From Ypsolopha sequella (lineage: Eukaryota > Arthropoda > Insecta > Lepidoptera > Ypsolophidae), in NCBI GenBank assembly GCA_934047225.1, contig CAKOHE010000025.1:95001-159000 (forward strand): a stretch of 64,000 nucleotides of DNA, written 5' to 3'. This document shows, one piece after another, positions 48,265 to 62,003 of the stretch. The notes below the pieces were generated by a model. It made no database searches. It had not been told where the DNA came from and was given only the letters and a program-made list of their open reading frames with translations. Position numbers and translations under genes: made by a program. Position 1 is the stretch's first letter. The number at the start of each line of letters is the position of its first letter.

Positions 48265-49022
48265 GGTAGATTGGTAGATTGGTAGATTGGTAGATTGGTA
48301 GATTGGTAGAGTGGTAGATTGGTAGATTGGTAGATTGGTAGATTGGTAGATTGGTAGATTGGTAGATTGGTAGATTGGTAGATTGGTAGATTGGTAGATT
48401 GGTAGATTGGTAGATTGGTAGATTGGTAGATTGGTAGATTGGTAGATTGGTAGATTAGATTGGTAGATTGGTAGATTGGTAGTTTAGATTGGTAGATTGG
48501 TAGATTAGTAGATTGGTAGATTGGTAGATTGGTAGATTGGTAGATTGGTAGATAAGATTGGTAGATTGGTAGATTGGTAGATTAGTAGATTGGTAGATTG
48601 GTAGATTGGTAGATTGGTAGATTGGTAGATTGGTAGATTGGTAGATTGGTAGATTGGTAGAATGGTAGATTGGTAGATTGGTAGATTGGTAGATTGGAAG
48701 ATTGGTAGATTGGTAGATTGGTAGATTGGTAGATTGGTAGATTGGTAGAGTGGTAGATTGGTAGATTGGTAGATTGGTAGATTGGTAGATTGGTAGATTG
48801 GTAGATTGGTAGATTGGTAGATTGGTAGATTGGTAGATTGGTAGATTGGTAGATTGGTAGATTGGTAGATTGGTAGATTGGTAGGTAGGTAGGTAGGTAG
48901 GTAGGTAGGTAGGTAGGTTGGTAGGTAGGTTGATAGGTAGGTAGGTAGATTGGTAGATTGGGAGATTGGTAGATTGGTAGATTGGTAGATTGGTAGGTAG
49001 GTAGGTAGGTAGGTAGGTAGGT

Positions 49023-49538
49023 AAATAGGCCGGTTTTTCAAACCGCTCTTAAAGGTGGTAACAGAGGAGGCCTTTTCATACAAACTTTCTAAGTAATATT
49101 TAAGAAGACGCAATAAATTCATGAATTTAATTGAGAATATAAACAATGTACATTTAACATATTTTTCGCAAATTGTATAATTATTGCTTAGATACTCGAA
49201 TATCAGGTTTTCAAAAATGAAGTCATTTCGTCTGATTTGCGTCGGTGTGCGGCTCACGAACACGGCACTTACAAACACAAACATAGCAGTCTTGTGTAAA
49301 CATGAGTGCATTCTGAAATCTAAAGCAACATGATTCCATCTTTGAATGTAATTTTTAATCAAACTTAAATAAGACAATAAGTTGTAATGAGATAATAATT
49401 ATTGACCAATACCTAAATAAAGCAAAATGAATGTTTTTCATTCATTTTTTATTAGATTTTATTCATATACTTGTATTAATTCCCGAAAATTATTAAATTT
49501 TTGAACGATTCTTCATCGTAAGCCGTCTGTCAAACATT
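49023..49538. repeat. Satellite spacer S22, class V
   Basis: Starts aaatagg; preceded by a 758-bp array that looks like a shortened relative of the one before S18. Confidence 0.95.
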
Positions 49539-51537
49539 GGTAGATTGGTAGATTGGTAGATTGGTAGATTGGTAGATTGGTAGATTGGTAGATTGGTAGA
49601 TTGGTAGATTGGTAGAGTGGTAGATTGGTAGATTGGTAGATTGGTAGATTGGTAGATTGGTAGATTGGTAGATTGGTAGATTGGTAGATTGGTAGATTGG
49701 TAGATTGGTAGATTGGTAGATTGGTAGATTGGTAGATTGGTAGATTGGTAGATTGGTAGATTGGTAGATTGGTAGATTGGTAGATTAGTAGATTGGTAGA
49801 TTGGTAGATTGGTAGATTGGTAGATTGGTAGATTGGTAGATTGGTAGATTGGTAGATTGGTAGATTAGATTGGTAGATTGGTAGATTGGTAGATTAGATT
49901 GGTAGATTGGTAGATTAGTAGATTGGTAGATTGGTAGATTGGTAGATTGGTAGATTGGTAGATTGGTAGATTAGATTGGTAGATTGGTAGATTGGTAGAT
50001 TAGTAGATTGGTAGATTGGAAGATTGGTAGATTGGTAGATTGGTAGATTGGTAGATTGGTAGATTGGTAGATTTGTAGAGTGGTAGATTGGTAGATTGGT
50101 AGATTGGTAGATTGGTAGATTGGTAGATTGGTAGATTGGTAGATTGGTAGATTGGTAGATTAGATTGGTAGATTGGTAGATTGGTAGATTAGTAGATTGG
50201 TAGATTGGTAGATTGGTAGATTGGTAGATTAATAGATTGGTAGATTGGTAGATTGGTAGAATGGTAGATTGGTAGATTGGTAGATTGGTAGATTGGAAGA
50301 TTGGTAGATTGATAGATTGGTAGATTGGTAGATTGGTAGATTGGTAGATTGGTAGATTGGTAGATTGGTAGATTAGATTGGTAGATTGGTAGATTGGTAG
50401 ATTAGATTGGTAGATTGGTAGATTAGTAGATTGGTAGATTGGTAGATTGGTAGATTGGTAGATTGGTAGATTGGTAGATTGGTAGATTAGATTGGTAGAT
50501 TGGTAGATTGGTAGATTAGTAGATTGGTAGATTGGAAGATTGGTAGATTGGTAGATTGGTAGATTGGTAGATTGGTAGATTGGTAGATTTGTAGAGTGGT
50601 AGATTGGTAGATTGGTAGATTGGTAGATTGGTAGATTGGTAGATTGGTAGATTGGTAGATTGGTAGATTGGTAGATTAGATTGGTAGATTGGTAGATTGG
50701 TAGATTAGTAGATTGGTAGATTGGTAGATTGGTAGATTGGTAGATTAATAGATTGGTAGATTGGTAGATTGGTAGAATGGTAGATTGGTAGATTGGTAGA
50801 TTGGTAGATTGGAAGATTGGTAGATTGATAGATTGGTAGATTGGTAGATTGGTAGATTGGTAGATTGGTAGATTGGTAGATTGGTAGATTGGTAGGTAGG
50901 TAGGTAGGTAGGTAGGTAGGTAGGTAGGTAGGTAGGTTGGTAGGTAGGTAGGTAGATTGGTAGATTGGTAGATTGGTAGATTGGTAGATTGGTACATTGG
51001 TAGGAAGGTAGGTAGGTAGGTAAAAAGGCCGGTTTTTCAAACCGCTCTTAAAGGTGGTAACAGAGGAGGTCTTTTCATACAAACTTTCTAAGTAATATTT
51101 AAGAAGACGCAATAAATTCATGAATTTAATTGAGAATACAAACAATGTACATTTAACATATTTTTCGCAAATTGTATAATTATTGCTTAGATACTCGAAT
51201 ATCAGGTTTTCAAAAATGAAGTCATTTCGTCTGATTTGCGTCGGTGTGCGGCTCACGAACACGGCACTTACAAACACAAACACAGCAGTCTTGTGTAAAC
51301 ATGAGTGCGTTCTGAAATCTAAAGCAACATGATTCCATTTTTGAATGTAATTTTTAATCAAACTTAAATAAGACAATAAGTTGTAATGAGATAATAATTA
51401 TTGACCAATACCTAAATAAAGCAAAATGAATGTTTTTCATTCATTTTTTATTAGATTTTATTCATATACTTGTATTAATTCCCGAAAATTATTAAATTTT
51501 TGAACGATTCTTCATCGTAAGCCGTCTGTCAAACATT
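49539..51537. repeat. 1,999-bp satellite segment, first of a tandem pair
   Basis: One octamer array (1483 bp) plus spacer S23. The following 1,999 bp repeat it with the same array length, the same positions of all variant octamers checked and the same private spacer bases. The array itself contains two passes of a segment of about 510 bp (marked by atttgtagag and attaatag) that also occurs near 25,680-26,140 and 44,820-45,290. Confidence 0.9.
51022..51537. repeat. Satellite spacer S23, class VI
   Basis: Class VI with private gaatacaaac and gtgcgttc, both shared with S24. Last part of the first 1,999-bp copy (49,539-51,537). Confidence 0.95.
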
Positions 51538-53536
51538 GGTAGATTGGTAGATTGGTAGATTGGTAGATTGGTAGATTGGTAGATTGGTAGATTGGTAGAT
51601 TGGTAGATTGGTAGAGTGGTAGATTGGTAGATTGGTAGATTGGTAGATTGGTAGATTGGTAGATTGGTAGATTGGTAGATTGGTAGATTGGTAGATTGGT
51701 AGATTGGTAGATTGGTAGATTGGTAGATTGGTAGATTGGTAGATTGGTAGATTGGTAGATTGGTAGATTGGTAGATTGGTAGATTAGTAGATTGGTAGAT
51801 TGGTAGATTGGTAGATTGGTAGATTGGTAGATTGGTAGATTGGTAGATTGGTAGATTGGTAGATTAGATTGGTAGATTGGTAGATTGGTAGATTAGATTG
51901 GTAGATTGGTAGATTAGTAGATTGGTAGATTGGTAGATTGGTAGATTGGTAGATTGGTAGATTGGTAGATTAGATTGGTAGATTGGTAGATTGGTAGATT
52001 AGTAGATTGGTAGATTGGAAGATTGGTAGATTGGTAGATTGGTAGATTGGTAGATTGGTAGATTGGTAGATTTGTAGAGTGGTAGATTGGTAGATTGGTA
52101 GATTGGTAGATTGGTAGATTGGTAGATTGGTAGATTGGTAGATTGGTAGATTGGTAGATTAGATTGGTAGATTGGTAGATTGGTAGATTAGTAGATTGGT
52201 AGATTGGTAGATTGGTAGATTGGTAGATTAATAGATTGGTAGATTGGTAGATTGGTAGAATGGTAGATTGGTAGATTGGTAGATTGGTAGATTGGAAGAT
52301 TGGTAGATTGATAGATTGGTAGATTGGTAGATTGGTAGATTGGTAGATTGGTAGATTGGTAGATTGGTAGATTAGATTGGTAGATTGGTAGATTGGTAGA
52401 TTAGATTGGTAGATTGGTAGATTAGTAGATTGGTAGATTGGTAGATTGGTAGATTGGTAGATTGGTAGATTGGTAGATTGGTAGATTAGATTGGTAGATT
52501 GGTAGATTGGTAGATTAGTAGATTGGTAGATTGGAAGATTGGTAGATTGGTAGATTGGTAGATTGGTAGATTGGTAGATTGGTAGATTTGTAGAGTGGTA
52601 GATTGGTAGATTGGTAGATTGGTAGATTGGTAGATTGGTAGATTGGTAGATTGGTAGATTGGTAGATTGGTAGATTAGATTGGTAGATTGGTAGATTGGT
52701 AGATTAGTAGATTGGTAGATTGGTAGATTGGTAGATTGGTAGATTAATAGATTGGTAGATTGGTAGATTGGTAGAATGGTAGATTGGTAGATTGGTAGAT
52801 TGGTAGATTGGAAGATTGGTAGATTGATAGATTGGTAGATTGGTAGATTGGTAGATTGGTAGATTGGTAGATTGGTAGATTGGTAGATTGGTAGGTAGGT
52901 AGGTAGGTAGGTAGGTAGGTAGGTAGGTAGGTAGGTTGGTAGGTAGGTAGGTAGATTGGTAGATTGGTAGATTGGTAGATTGGTAGATTGGTACATTGGT
53001 AGGAAGGTAGGTAGGTAGGTAAAAAGGCCGGTTTTTCAAACCGCTCTTAAAGGTGGTAACAGAGGAGGTCTTTTCATACAAACTTTCTAAGTAATATTTA
53101 AGAAGACGCAATAAATTCATGAATTTAATTGAGAATACAAACAATGTACATTTAACATATTTTTCGCAAATTGTATAATTATTGCTTAGATACTCGAATA
53201 TCAGGTTTTCAAAAATGAAGTCATTTCGTCTGATTTGCGTCGGTGTGCGGCTCACGAACACGGCACTTACAAACACAAACACAGCAGTCTTGTGTAAACA
53301 TGAGTGCGTTCTGAAATCTAAAGCAACATGATTCCATTTTTGAATGTAATTTTTAATCAAACTTAAATAAGACAATAAGTTGTAATGAGATAATAATTAT
53401 TGACCAATACCTAAATAAAGCAAAATGAATGTTTTTCATTCATTTTATATTAGATTTTATTCATATACTTGTATTAATTCCCGAAAATTATTAAATTTTT
53501 GAACGATTCTTCATCGTAAGCCGTCTGTCAAACATT
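51538..53536. repeat. 1,999-bp satellite segment, second of a tandem pair
   Basis: A copy of 49,539-51,537. A single base difference was noticed by eye (53,447), which makes this the youngest duplication in the window. Confidence 0.9.
53021..53536. repeat. Satellite spacer S24, class VI
   Basis: Same private bases as S23; the one difference noticed is tatattag for ttattag near 53,447. Last part of the second 1,999-bp copy (51,538-53,536). Confidence 0.95.
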
Positions 53537-53903
53537 GGTAGATTGGTAGATTGGTAGATTGGTAGATTGGTAGATTGGTAGATTGGTAGATAGGTAGATT
53601 GGTAGATTGGTAGATTGGTAGATTGGTAGATTGGTAGATTGGTAGATTGGTAGATTGGTAGATTGGTAGATTGGTAGATTGGTAGATTGGTAGATTGGTA
53701 GATTGGTAGATTGGTAGATTGGTAGATTAGTAGATTGGTAGATTGGTAGATTGGTAGATTGGTAGATTGGTAGGTAGGTAGGTAGGTAGGTAGGTAGGTA
53801 GGTACTTTGGTAGGTAGGTTGGTAGGTAGGTAGGTAGATTGGTAGATTGGTAGATTGGTAGATTGGTAGATTGGTAGATTGGTAGGTAGGTAGGTAGGTA
53901 GGT

Positions 53904-54419
53904 AAATAGGCCGGTTTTTCAAACCGCTCTTAAAGGTGGTAACAGAGGAGGCCTTTTCATACAAACTTTCTAAGTAATATTTAAGAAGACGCAATAAATT
54001 CATGAATTTAATTGAGAATATAAACAATGTACATTTAACATATTTTTCGCAAATTGTATAATTATTGCTTAGATACTCGAATATCAGGTTTTCAAAAATG
54101 AAGTCATTTCGTCTGATTTGCGTCGGTGTGCGGCTCACGAACACGGCACTTACAAACACAAACACAGCAGTCTTGTGTAAACATGAGTGCATTCTGAAAT
54201 CTAAAGCAACATGATTCCATTTTTGAATGTAATTTTTAATCAAACTTAAATAAGACAATAAGTTGTAATGAGATAATAATTATTGACCAATACCTAAATA
54301 AAGCAAAATGAATGTTTTTCATTCATTTTTTATTAGTATTTATTCATATACTTGTATTAATTCCCGAAAATTATTAAATTTTTGAACGATTCTTCATCGT
54401 AAGCCGTCTGTCAAACATT
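53904..54419. repeat. Satellite spacer S25, class VII
   Basis: Starts aaatagg, with acacagc, catttttg and ttagtattt; the last is shared with S27. The preceding array is only 367 bp. Confidence 0.95.
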
Positions 54420-54818
54420 GGTAGATTGGTAGATTGGTAGATTGGTAGATTGGTAGATTGGTAGATTGGTAGATTGGTAGATTGGTAGATTGGTAGATTG
54501 GTAGATTGGTAGATTGGTAGAGTGGTAGATTGGTAGATTGGTAGATTGGTAGAATGGTAGATTGGTAGATTGGTAGATTGGTAGATTGGAAGATTGGTAG
54601 ATTGGTAGATTGGTAGATTGGTAGATTGGTAGATTGGTAGATTGGTAGATTGGTAGATTAGTAGATTGGTAGATTGGTAGGTAGGTAGGTAGGTAGGTAG
54701 GTAGGTAGGTAGGTAGGTTGGTAGGTAGGTAGGTAGATTGGTAGATTGGTAGATTGGTAGATTGGTAGATTGGTAGATTGGTAGATTGGTACATTGGTAG
54801 GTAGGTAGGTAGGCAGTT

Positions 54819-55334
54819 AAAAAGGCCGGTTTTTCAAACCGCTCTTAAAGGTGGTAACAGAGGAGGTCTTTTCATACAAACTTTCTAAGTAATATTTAAG
54901 AAGACGCAATAAATTCATGAATTTAATTAAGAATATAAACAATGTACATTTAACATATTTTTCGCAAATTGTATAATTATTGCTTAGATACTTGAATATC
55001 AGGTTTTCAAAAATGAAGTCATTTCGTCTGATTTGCGTCGGTGTGCGGCTCACGAACACGGCACTTACAAACACAAACACAGCAGTCTTGTGTAAACATG
55101 AGTGCATTCTGAAATCTAAAGCAACATGATTCCATTTTTGAATGTAATTTTTAATCAAACTTAAATAAGACAATAAGTTGTAATGAGATAATAATTATTG
55201 AGCAATACCTAAATAAAGCAAAATGAATGTTTTTCATTCATTTTATATTAGATTTTATTCATATACTTGTATTAATTCCCGAAAATTATTAAATTTTTGA
55301 ACGATTCTTCATCGTAAGCCGTCTGTCAAACATT
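54819..55334. repeat. Satellite spacer S26, class VI
   Basis: gaggaggtc and catttttg; tatattag shared with S24. Private attaagaat, acttgaat and gagcaatac. Preceded by a 399-bp array. Confidence 0.95.
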
Positions 55335-55681
55335 GGTAGATTGGTAGATTGGTAGATTGGTAGATTGGTAGATTGGTAGATTGGTAGATTGGTAGATTGG
55401 TAGATTGGTAGATAGGTAGATTGGTAGATTGGTAGATTGGTAGATTGGTAGATTGGTAGATTGGTAGATTGGTAGATTGGTAGATTGGTAGATTGGTAGA
55501 TTGGTAGATTGGTAGATTGGTAGATTGGTAGATTGGTAGATTGGTAGATTGGTAGATTGGTAGATTGGTAGGTAGGTAGGTAGGTAGGTAGGTAGGTACT
55601 TTGGTAGGTAGGTTGGTAGGTAGGTAGGTAGATTGGTAGATTGGTAGATTGGTAGATTGGTAGGTAGGTAGGTAGGTAGGT

Positions 55682-56197
55682 AAATAGGCCGGTTTTTCAA
55701 ACCGCTCTTAAAGGTGGTAACAGAGGAGGCCTTTTCATACAAACTTTCTAAGTAATATTTAAGAAGACGCAATAAATTCATGAATTTAATTGAGAATATA
55801 AACAATGTACATTTGACATATTTTTCGCAAATTGTATAATTATTGCTTAGATACTCGAATATCAGGTTTTCAAAAATGAAGTCATTTCGTCTGATTTGCG
55901 TCGGTGTGCGGCTCACGAACACGGCACTTACAAACACAAACACAGCAGTCTTGTGTAAACATGAGTGCATTCTGAAATCTAAAGCAACATGATTCCATTT
56001 TTGAATGTAATTTTTAATCAAACTTAAATAAGACAATAAGTTGTAATGAGATAATAATTATTGACCAATACCTAAATAAAGCAAAATGAATGTTTTTCAT
56101 TCATTTTTTATTAGTATTTATTCATATACTTGTATTAATTCCCGAAAATTATTAAATTTTTGAACGATTCTTCATCGTAAGCCGTCTGTCAAACATT
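55682..56197. repeat. Satellite spacer S27, class VII
   Basis: Partner of S25 (ttagtattt); private catttgacat. Preceded by a 347-bp array, the shortest in the window. Confidence 0.95.
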
Positions 56198-56572
56198 GGT
56201 AGATTGGTAGATTGGTAGATTGGTAGATTGGTAGATTGGTAGATTGGTAGATTGGTAGATTGGTAGATTGGTAGAGTGGTAGATTGGTAGATTGGTAGAT
56301 TGGTAGAATGGTAGATTGGTAGATTGGTAGATTGGTAGATTGGAAGATTGGTAGATTGGTAGATTGGTAGATTGGTAGATTGGTAGATTGGTAGATTGGT
56401 AGATTGGTAGATTGGTAGATTGGTAGATTGGTAGATTGGTAGGTAGGTAGGTAGGTAGGTAGGTAGGTAGGTAGGTAGGTTGGTAGGTAGGTAGGTAGAT
56501 TGGTAGATTGGTAGATTGGTAGATTGGTAGATTGGTAGATTGGTACATTGGTAGGTAGGTAGGTAGGTAGGT

Positions 56573-57088
56573 AAAAAGGCCGGTTTTTCAAACCGCTCTT
56601 AAAGGTGGTAACAGAGGAGGCCTTTTCATACAAACTTTCTAAGTAATATTTAAGAAGACGCAATAAATTCATGAATTTAATTGAGAATATAAACAATGTA
56701 CATTTAACATATTTTTCGCAAATTGTATAATTATTGCTTAGATACTCGAATATCAGGTTTTCAAAAATGAAGTCATTTCGTCTGATTTGCGTCGGTGTGC
56801 GGCTCACGAACACGGCACTTACAAACACAAACACAGCAGTCTTGTGTAAACATGAGTGCATTCTGAAATCTAAAGCAACATGATTCCATTTTTGAATGTA
56901 ATTTTTAATCAAACTTAAATAAGACAATAAGTTGTAATGAGATAATAATTATTGACCAATACCTAAATAAAGCAAAATGAATGTTTTTCATTCATTTTTT
57001 ATTAGATTTTATTCATATACTTGTATTAATTCCCGAAAATTATTAAATTTTTGAACGATTCTTCATCGTAAGCCGTCTGTCAAACATT
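56573..57088. repeat. Satellite spacer S28, VI/VII hybrid
   Basis: Starts aaaaagg like VI but has gaggaggcc like VII; preceded by gtacattgg as for class VI. A conversion or crossover between the two classes would explain it. Confidence 0.95.
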
Positions 57089-57631
57089 GGTAGATTGGTA
57101 GATTGGTAGATTGGTAGATTGGTAGATTGGTAGATTGGTAGATTGGTAGATTGGTAGATAGGTAGATTGGTAGATTGGTAGATTGGTAGATTGGTAGATT
57201 GGTAGATTGGTAGATTGGTAGATTGGTAGATTGGTAAATTGGTAGATTGGTAGATTGGTAGATTGGTAGATTGGTAGATTGGTAGATTGGTAGATTGGTA
57301 GATTGGTAGATTGGTAGATTGGTAGATTGGTAGATTGGTAGATTGGTAGATTGGTAGATAGGTAGATTGGTAGATTGGTAGATTGGTAGATTGGTAGATT
57401 GGTAGACTGGTAGATTGGTAGACTGGTAGATTGGTAGATTGGTAGATTGGTAGATTGGTAGATTGGTAGATTGGTAGATTGGTAGATTGGTAGATTGGTA
57501 GATTGGTAGATTGGTAGGTAGGTAGGTAGGTAGGTAGGTAGGTAGGTAGGTTGGTAGGTAGGTTGGTAGGTAGGTAGGTAGATTGGTAGATTGGTAGATT
57601 GGTAGATTGGTAGGTAGGTAGGTAGGTAGGT

Positions 57632-58148
57632 AAATAGGCCGGTTTTTCAAACCGCTCTTAAAGGTGGTAACAGAGGAGGCCTTTTCATACAAACTTTCTA
57701 AGTAATATTTAAGAAGACGCAATAAATTCATGAATTTAATTGAGAATATAAACAATGTACATTTAACATATTTTTCGCAAATTGTATAATTATTGCTTAG
57801 ATACTCGAATATCAGGTTTTCAAAAATGAAGTCATTTCGTCTGATTTGCGTCGGTGTGCGGCTCACGAACACGGCACTTACAAACACAAACACAGCAGTC
57901 TTGTGTAAACATGAGTGCATTCTGAAATCTAAAGCAACATGATTCCATTTTTGAATGTAATTTTTAATCAAACTTAAATAAGACAATAAGTTGTAATGAG
58001 ATAATAATTATTGACCAATACCTAAATAAAGCAAAATGAATGTTTTTCATTCATTTTTTATTAGATTTTGTTCATATACTTGGTATTAATTCCCGAAAAT
58101 TATTAAATTTTTGAACGATTCTTCATCGTAAGCTGTCTGTCAAACATT
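57632..58148. repeat. Satellite spacer S29, class VII with 1-bp insertion
   Basis: 517 bp: cttggtatt for cttgtatt, plus private gttcatat and agctgtctg in the terminal 42 bp. Confidence 0.95.
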
Positions 58149-58715
58149 GGTAGATTGGTAGATTGGTAGATTGGTAGATTGGTAGATTGGTAGATTGGTA
58201 GATTGGTAGATTGGTAGATTGGTAGATTGGTAGATTGGTAGATTGGTAGATAGGTAGATTGGTAGATTGGTAGATTGGTAGATTGGTAGATTGGTAGATT
58301 GGTAGATTGGTAGATTGGTAGATTGGTAGATTGGTAGATTGGTAGATTGGTAGATTGGTAGATTGGTAGATTGGTAGATTGGTAGATTGGTAGATTGGTA
58401 GATTGGTAGATTGGTAGATTGGTAGATTGGTAGATTGGTAGATTGGTAGATTAGTAGATTGGTAGATTGGTAGATTGGTAGATTGGTAGATTAGTAGATT
58501 GGTAGATTGGTAGATTGGTAGATAAGTAGATTGGTAGATTGGTAGATTGGAAGATTGGTAGATTGGTAGATTGGTAGATTGGTAGATTGGTAGATTGGTA
58601 GATTGGTAGATTGGTAGATTGGTAGATTGGTAGATTGGTAGATTGGTAGATTGGTAGATTGGTAGATTGGTAGATTGGTAGATTGGTAGATTGGTAGGTA
58701 GGTAGGTAGGTAGGT

Positions 58716-59231
58716 AAAAAGGCCGGTTTTTCAAACCGCTCTTAAAGGTGGTAACAGAGGAGGCCTTTTCATACAAACTTTCTAAGTAATATTTAAGAAG
58801 ACGCAATAAATTCATGAATTTAATTGAGAATATAAACAATGTACATTTAACATATTTTTCGCAAATTGTATAATTATTGCTTAGATACTCGAATATCAGG
58901 TTTTCAAAAATGAAGTCATTTCGTCTGATTTGCGTCGGTGTGCGGCTCACGAACACGGCACTTACAAACACAAACATAGCAGTCTTGTGTAAACATGAGT
59001 GCATTCTGAAATCTAAAGCAACATGATTCCATCTTTGAATGTAATTTTTAATCAAACTTAAATAAGACAATAAGTTGTAATGAGATAATAATTATTGACC
59101 AATACCTAAATAAAGCAAAATGAATGTTTTTCATTAATTTTTTATTAGATTTTATTCATATACTTGTATTAATTCCCGAAAATTATTAAATTTTTGAACG
59201 ATTCTTCATCGTAAGCCGTCTGTCAAACATT
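58716..59231. repeat. Satellite spacer S30, class III
   Basis: Class III; its 567-bp array starts like the VII-flanking arrays (gataggtag) and ends like the class III arrays (gataagtag ... ggaagatt), so it appears recombinant. Confidence 0.95.
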
Positions 59232-60312
59232 GGTAGATTGGTAGATTGGTAGATTGGTAGATTGGTAGATTGGTAGATTGGTAGATTGGTAGATTGGTAG
59301 AGTGGTAGATTGGTAGATTGGTAGATTGGTAGATTGGTAGATTGGTAGATTGGTAGATTGGTAGATTGGTAGATTGGTAGATTGGTAGATTGGTAGAGTG
59401 GTAGATTGGTAGATTGGTAGATTGGTAGATTGGTAGATTGGTAGATTGGTAGATTGGTAGATTGGTAGAGTGGTAGATTGGTGGATTGGTAGATTGGTAG
59501 ATTGGTAGATTGGTAGATTGGTAGATTGGTAGATTGGTAGATTAGTAGATTGGTAGATTGGTAGATTGGTAGATTGGTAGATTGGTAGATTGGTAGATTG
59601 GTAGATTGGTAGATTAGTAGATTGGTAGATTGGTAGATTGGTAGATAAGTAGATTGGTAGATTGGTAGATTGGAAGATTGGTAGATTGGTAGATTGGTAG
59701 ATTGGTAGATTGGTAGATTGGTAGATTGGTAGATTGGTAGATTGGTAGATTGGTAGATTGGTAGATTGGTAGATTGGTAGATAAGATTGGAAGATTGGTA
59801 GATTGGTAGATTGGTAGATTGGTAGATTGGTAGATTGGTGGATTGGTAGATTGGTAGATTGGTAGATTGGTAGATTGGTAGATTGGTAGATTGGTAGATT
59901 AGTAGATTGGTAGATTGGTAGATTGGTAGATTGGTAGATTGGTAGATTGGTAGATTGGTAGATTGGTAGATTAGTAGATTGGTAGATTGGTAGATTGGTA
60001 GATAAGTAGATTGGTAGATTGGTAGATTGGAAGATTGGTAGATTGGTAGATTGGTAGATTGGTAGATTGGTAGATTGGTAGATTGGTAGATTGGTAGATT
60101 GGTAGATTGGAAGATTGGTAGATTGGTAGATTAGATTGGAAGATTGGTAGATTGGTAGATTGGTAGATTGGTAGATTGGTAGATTGGTAGATTGGTAGAT
60201 TGGTAGATTGGTAGATTGGTAGATTGGTAGATTGGTAGATTGGTAGATTGGTAGATTGGTAGATTGGTAGATTGGTAGATTGGTAGATTGGTAGGTAGGT
60301 AGGTAGGTAGGT

Positions 60313-60828
60313 AAAAAGGCCGGTTTTTCAAACCGCTCTTAAAGGTGGTAACAGAGGAGGCCTTTTCATACAAACTTTCTAAGTAATATTTAAGAAGACG
60401 CAATAAATTCATAAATTTAATTGAGAATATAAACAATGTACATTTAACATATTTTTCGCAAATTGTATAATTATTGCTTAGATACTCGAATATCAGGTTT
60501 TCAAAAATGAAGTCATTTCGTCTGATTTGCGTCGGTGTGCGGCTCACGAACACGGCACTTACAAACACAAACATAGCAGTCTTGTGTAAACATGAGTGCA
60601 TTCTGAAATCTAAAGCAACATGATTCCATCTTTGAATGTAATTTTTAATCAAACTTAAATAAGACAATAAGTTGTAATGAGATAATAATTATTGACCAAT
60701 ACCTAAATAAAGCAAAATGAATGTTTTTCATTAATTTTTTATTAGATTTTATTCATATACTTGTATTAATTCCCGAAAATTATTAAATTTTTGAACGATT
60801 CTTCATCGTAAGCCGTCTGTCAAACATT
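60313..60828. repeat. Satellite spacer S31, class III
   Basis: Class III with cataaattt; preceded by a 1081-bp array resembling those before S5 and S6. Confidence 0.95.
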
Positions 60829-61487
60829 GGTAGATTGGTAGATTGAGAGATTGGTAGATTGGTAGATTGGTAGATTGGTAGATTGGTAGATTGGTAGATT
60901 GGTAGAGTGGTAGATTGGTAGATTGGTAGATTGGTAGATTGGTAGATTGGTAGATTGGTAGATTGGTAGAGTGGTAGATTGGTGGATTGGTAGATTGGTA
61001 GATTGGTAGATTGGTAGATTGGTAGATTGGTAGATTGGTAGATTAGTAGATTGGTAGATTGGTAGATTGGTAGATTGGTAGATTGGTAGATTGGTAGATT
61101 GGTAGATTGGTAGATTAGTAGATTGGTAGATTGGTAGATTGGTAGATAAGTAGATTGGTAGATTGGTAGATTGGAAGATTGGTAGATTGGTAGATTGGTA
61201 GATTGGTAGATTGGTAGATTGGTAGATTGGTAGATTGGTAGATTGGTAGATTGGTGGATTGGTAGATTGGTAGATTGGTAGATTGGTAGATTGCTAGATT
61301 GGTAGATTGGTAGATTGGTAGATTGGTAGATTGGTAGATTGGTAGATTGGTAGGTAGGTAGGTAGGTAGGTAGGTAGGTAGGTAGGTAGGTAGGTTGGTA
61401 GGTAGGTAGGTAGATTGGTAGATTGGTAGATTGGTAGATTGGTAGATTGGTAGATTGGTACATTGGTAGGTAGGTAGGTAGGTAGGT
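60829..61487. repeat. Chimeric octamer array
   Basis: Its left part carries gattgagag, the ggtggatt/gattagtag series and gattgctag, as in the arrays before S21 and S34 (class IV). Its right part switches to a GGTA tract and gtacattgg, as in arrays before class VI spacers. The switch lies between about 61,290 and 61,350. Confidence 0.8.
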
Positions 61488-62003
61488 AAAAAGGCCGGTT
61501 TTTCAAACCGCTCTTAAAGGTGGTAACAGAGGAGGTCTTTTCATACAAACTTTCTAAGTAATATTTAAGAAGACGCAATAAATTCATAAATTTAATTGAG
61601 AATATAAACAATGTACATTTAACATATTTTTCGCAAATTGTATAATTATTGCTTAGATACTCGAATATCAGGTTTTCAAAAATGAAGTCATTTCGTCTGA
61701 TTTGCGTCGGTGTGCGGCTCACGAACACGGCACTTACAAACACAAACACAGCAGTCTTGTGTAAACATGAGTGCATTCTGAAATCTAAAGCAACATGATT
61801 CCATTTTTGAATGTAATTTTTAATCAAACTTAAATAAGACAATAAGTTGTAATGAGATAATAATTATTGACCAATACCTAAATAAAGCAAAATGAATGTT
61901 TTTCATTAATTTTTTATTAGATTTTATTCATATACTTGTATTAATTCCCGAAAATTATTAAATTTTTGAACGATTCTTCATCGTAAGCCGTCTGTCAAAC
62001 ATT
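61488..62003. repeat. Satellite spacer S32, class VI
   Basis: Matches S19 at all noted diagnostic bases, including cataaattt and cattaat, at an offset of 15,970 bp. Preceded by a chimeric array (60,829-61,487). Confidence 0.95.
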
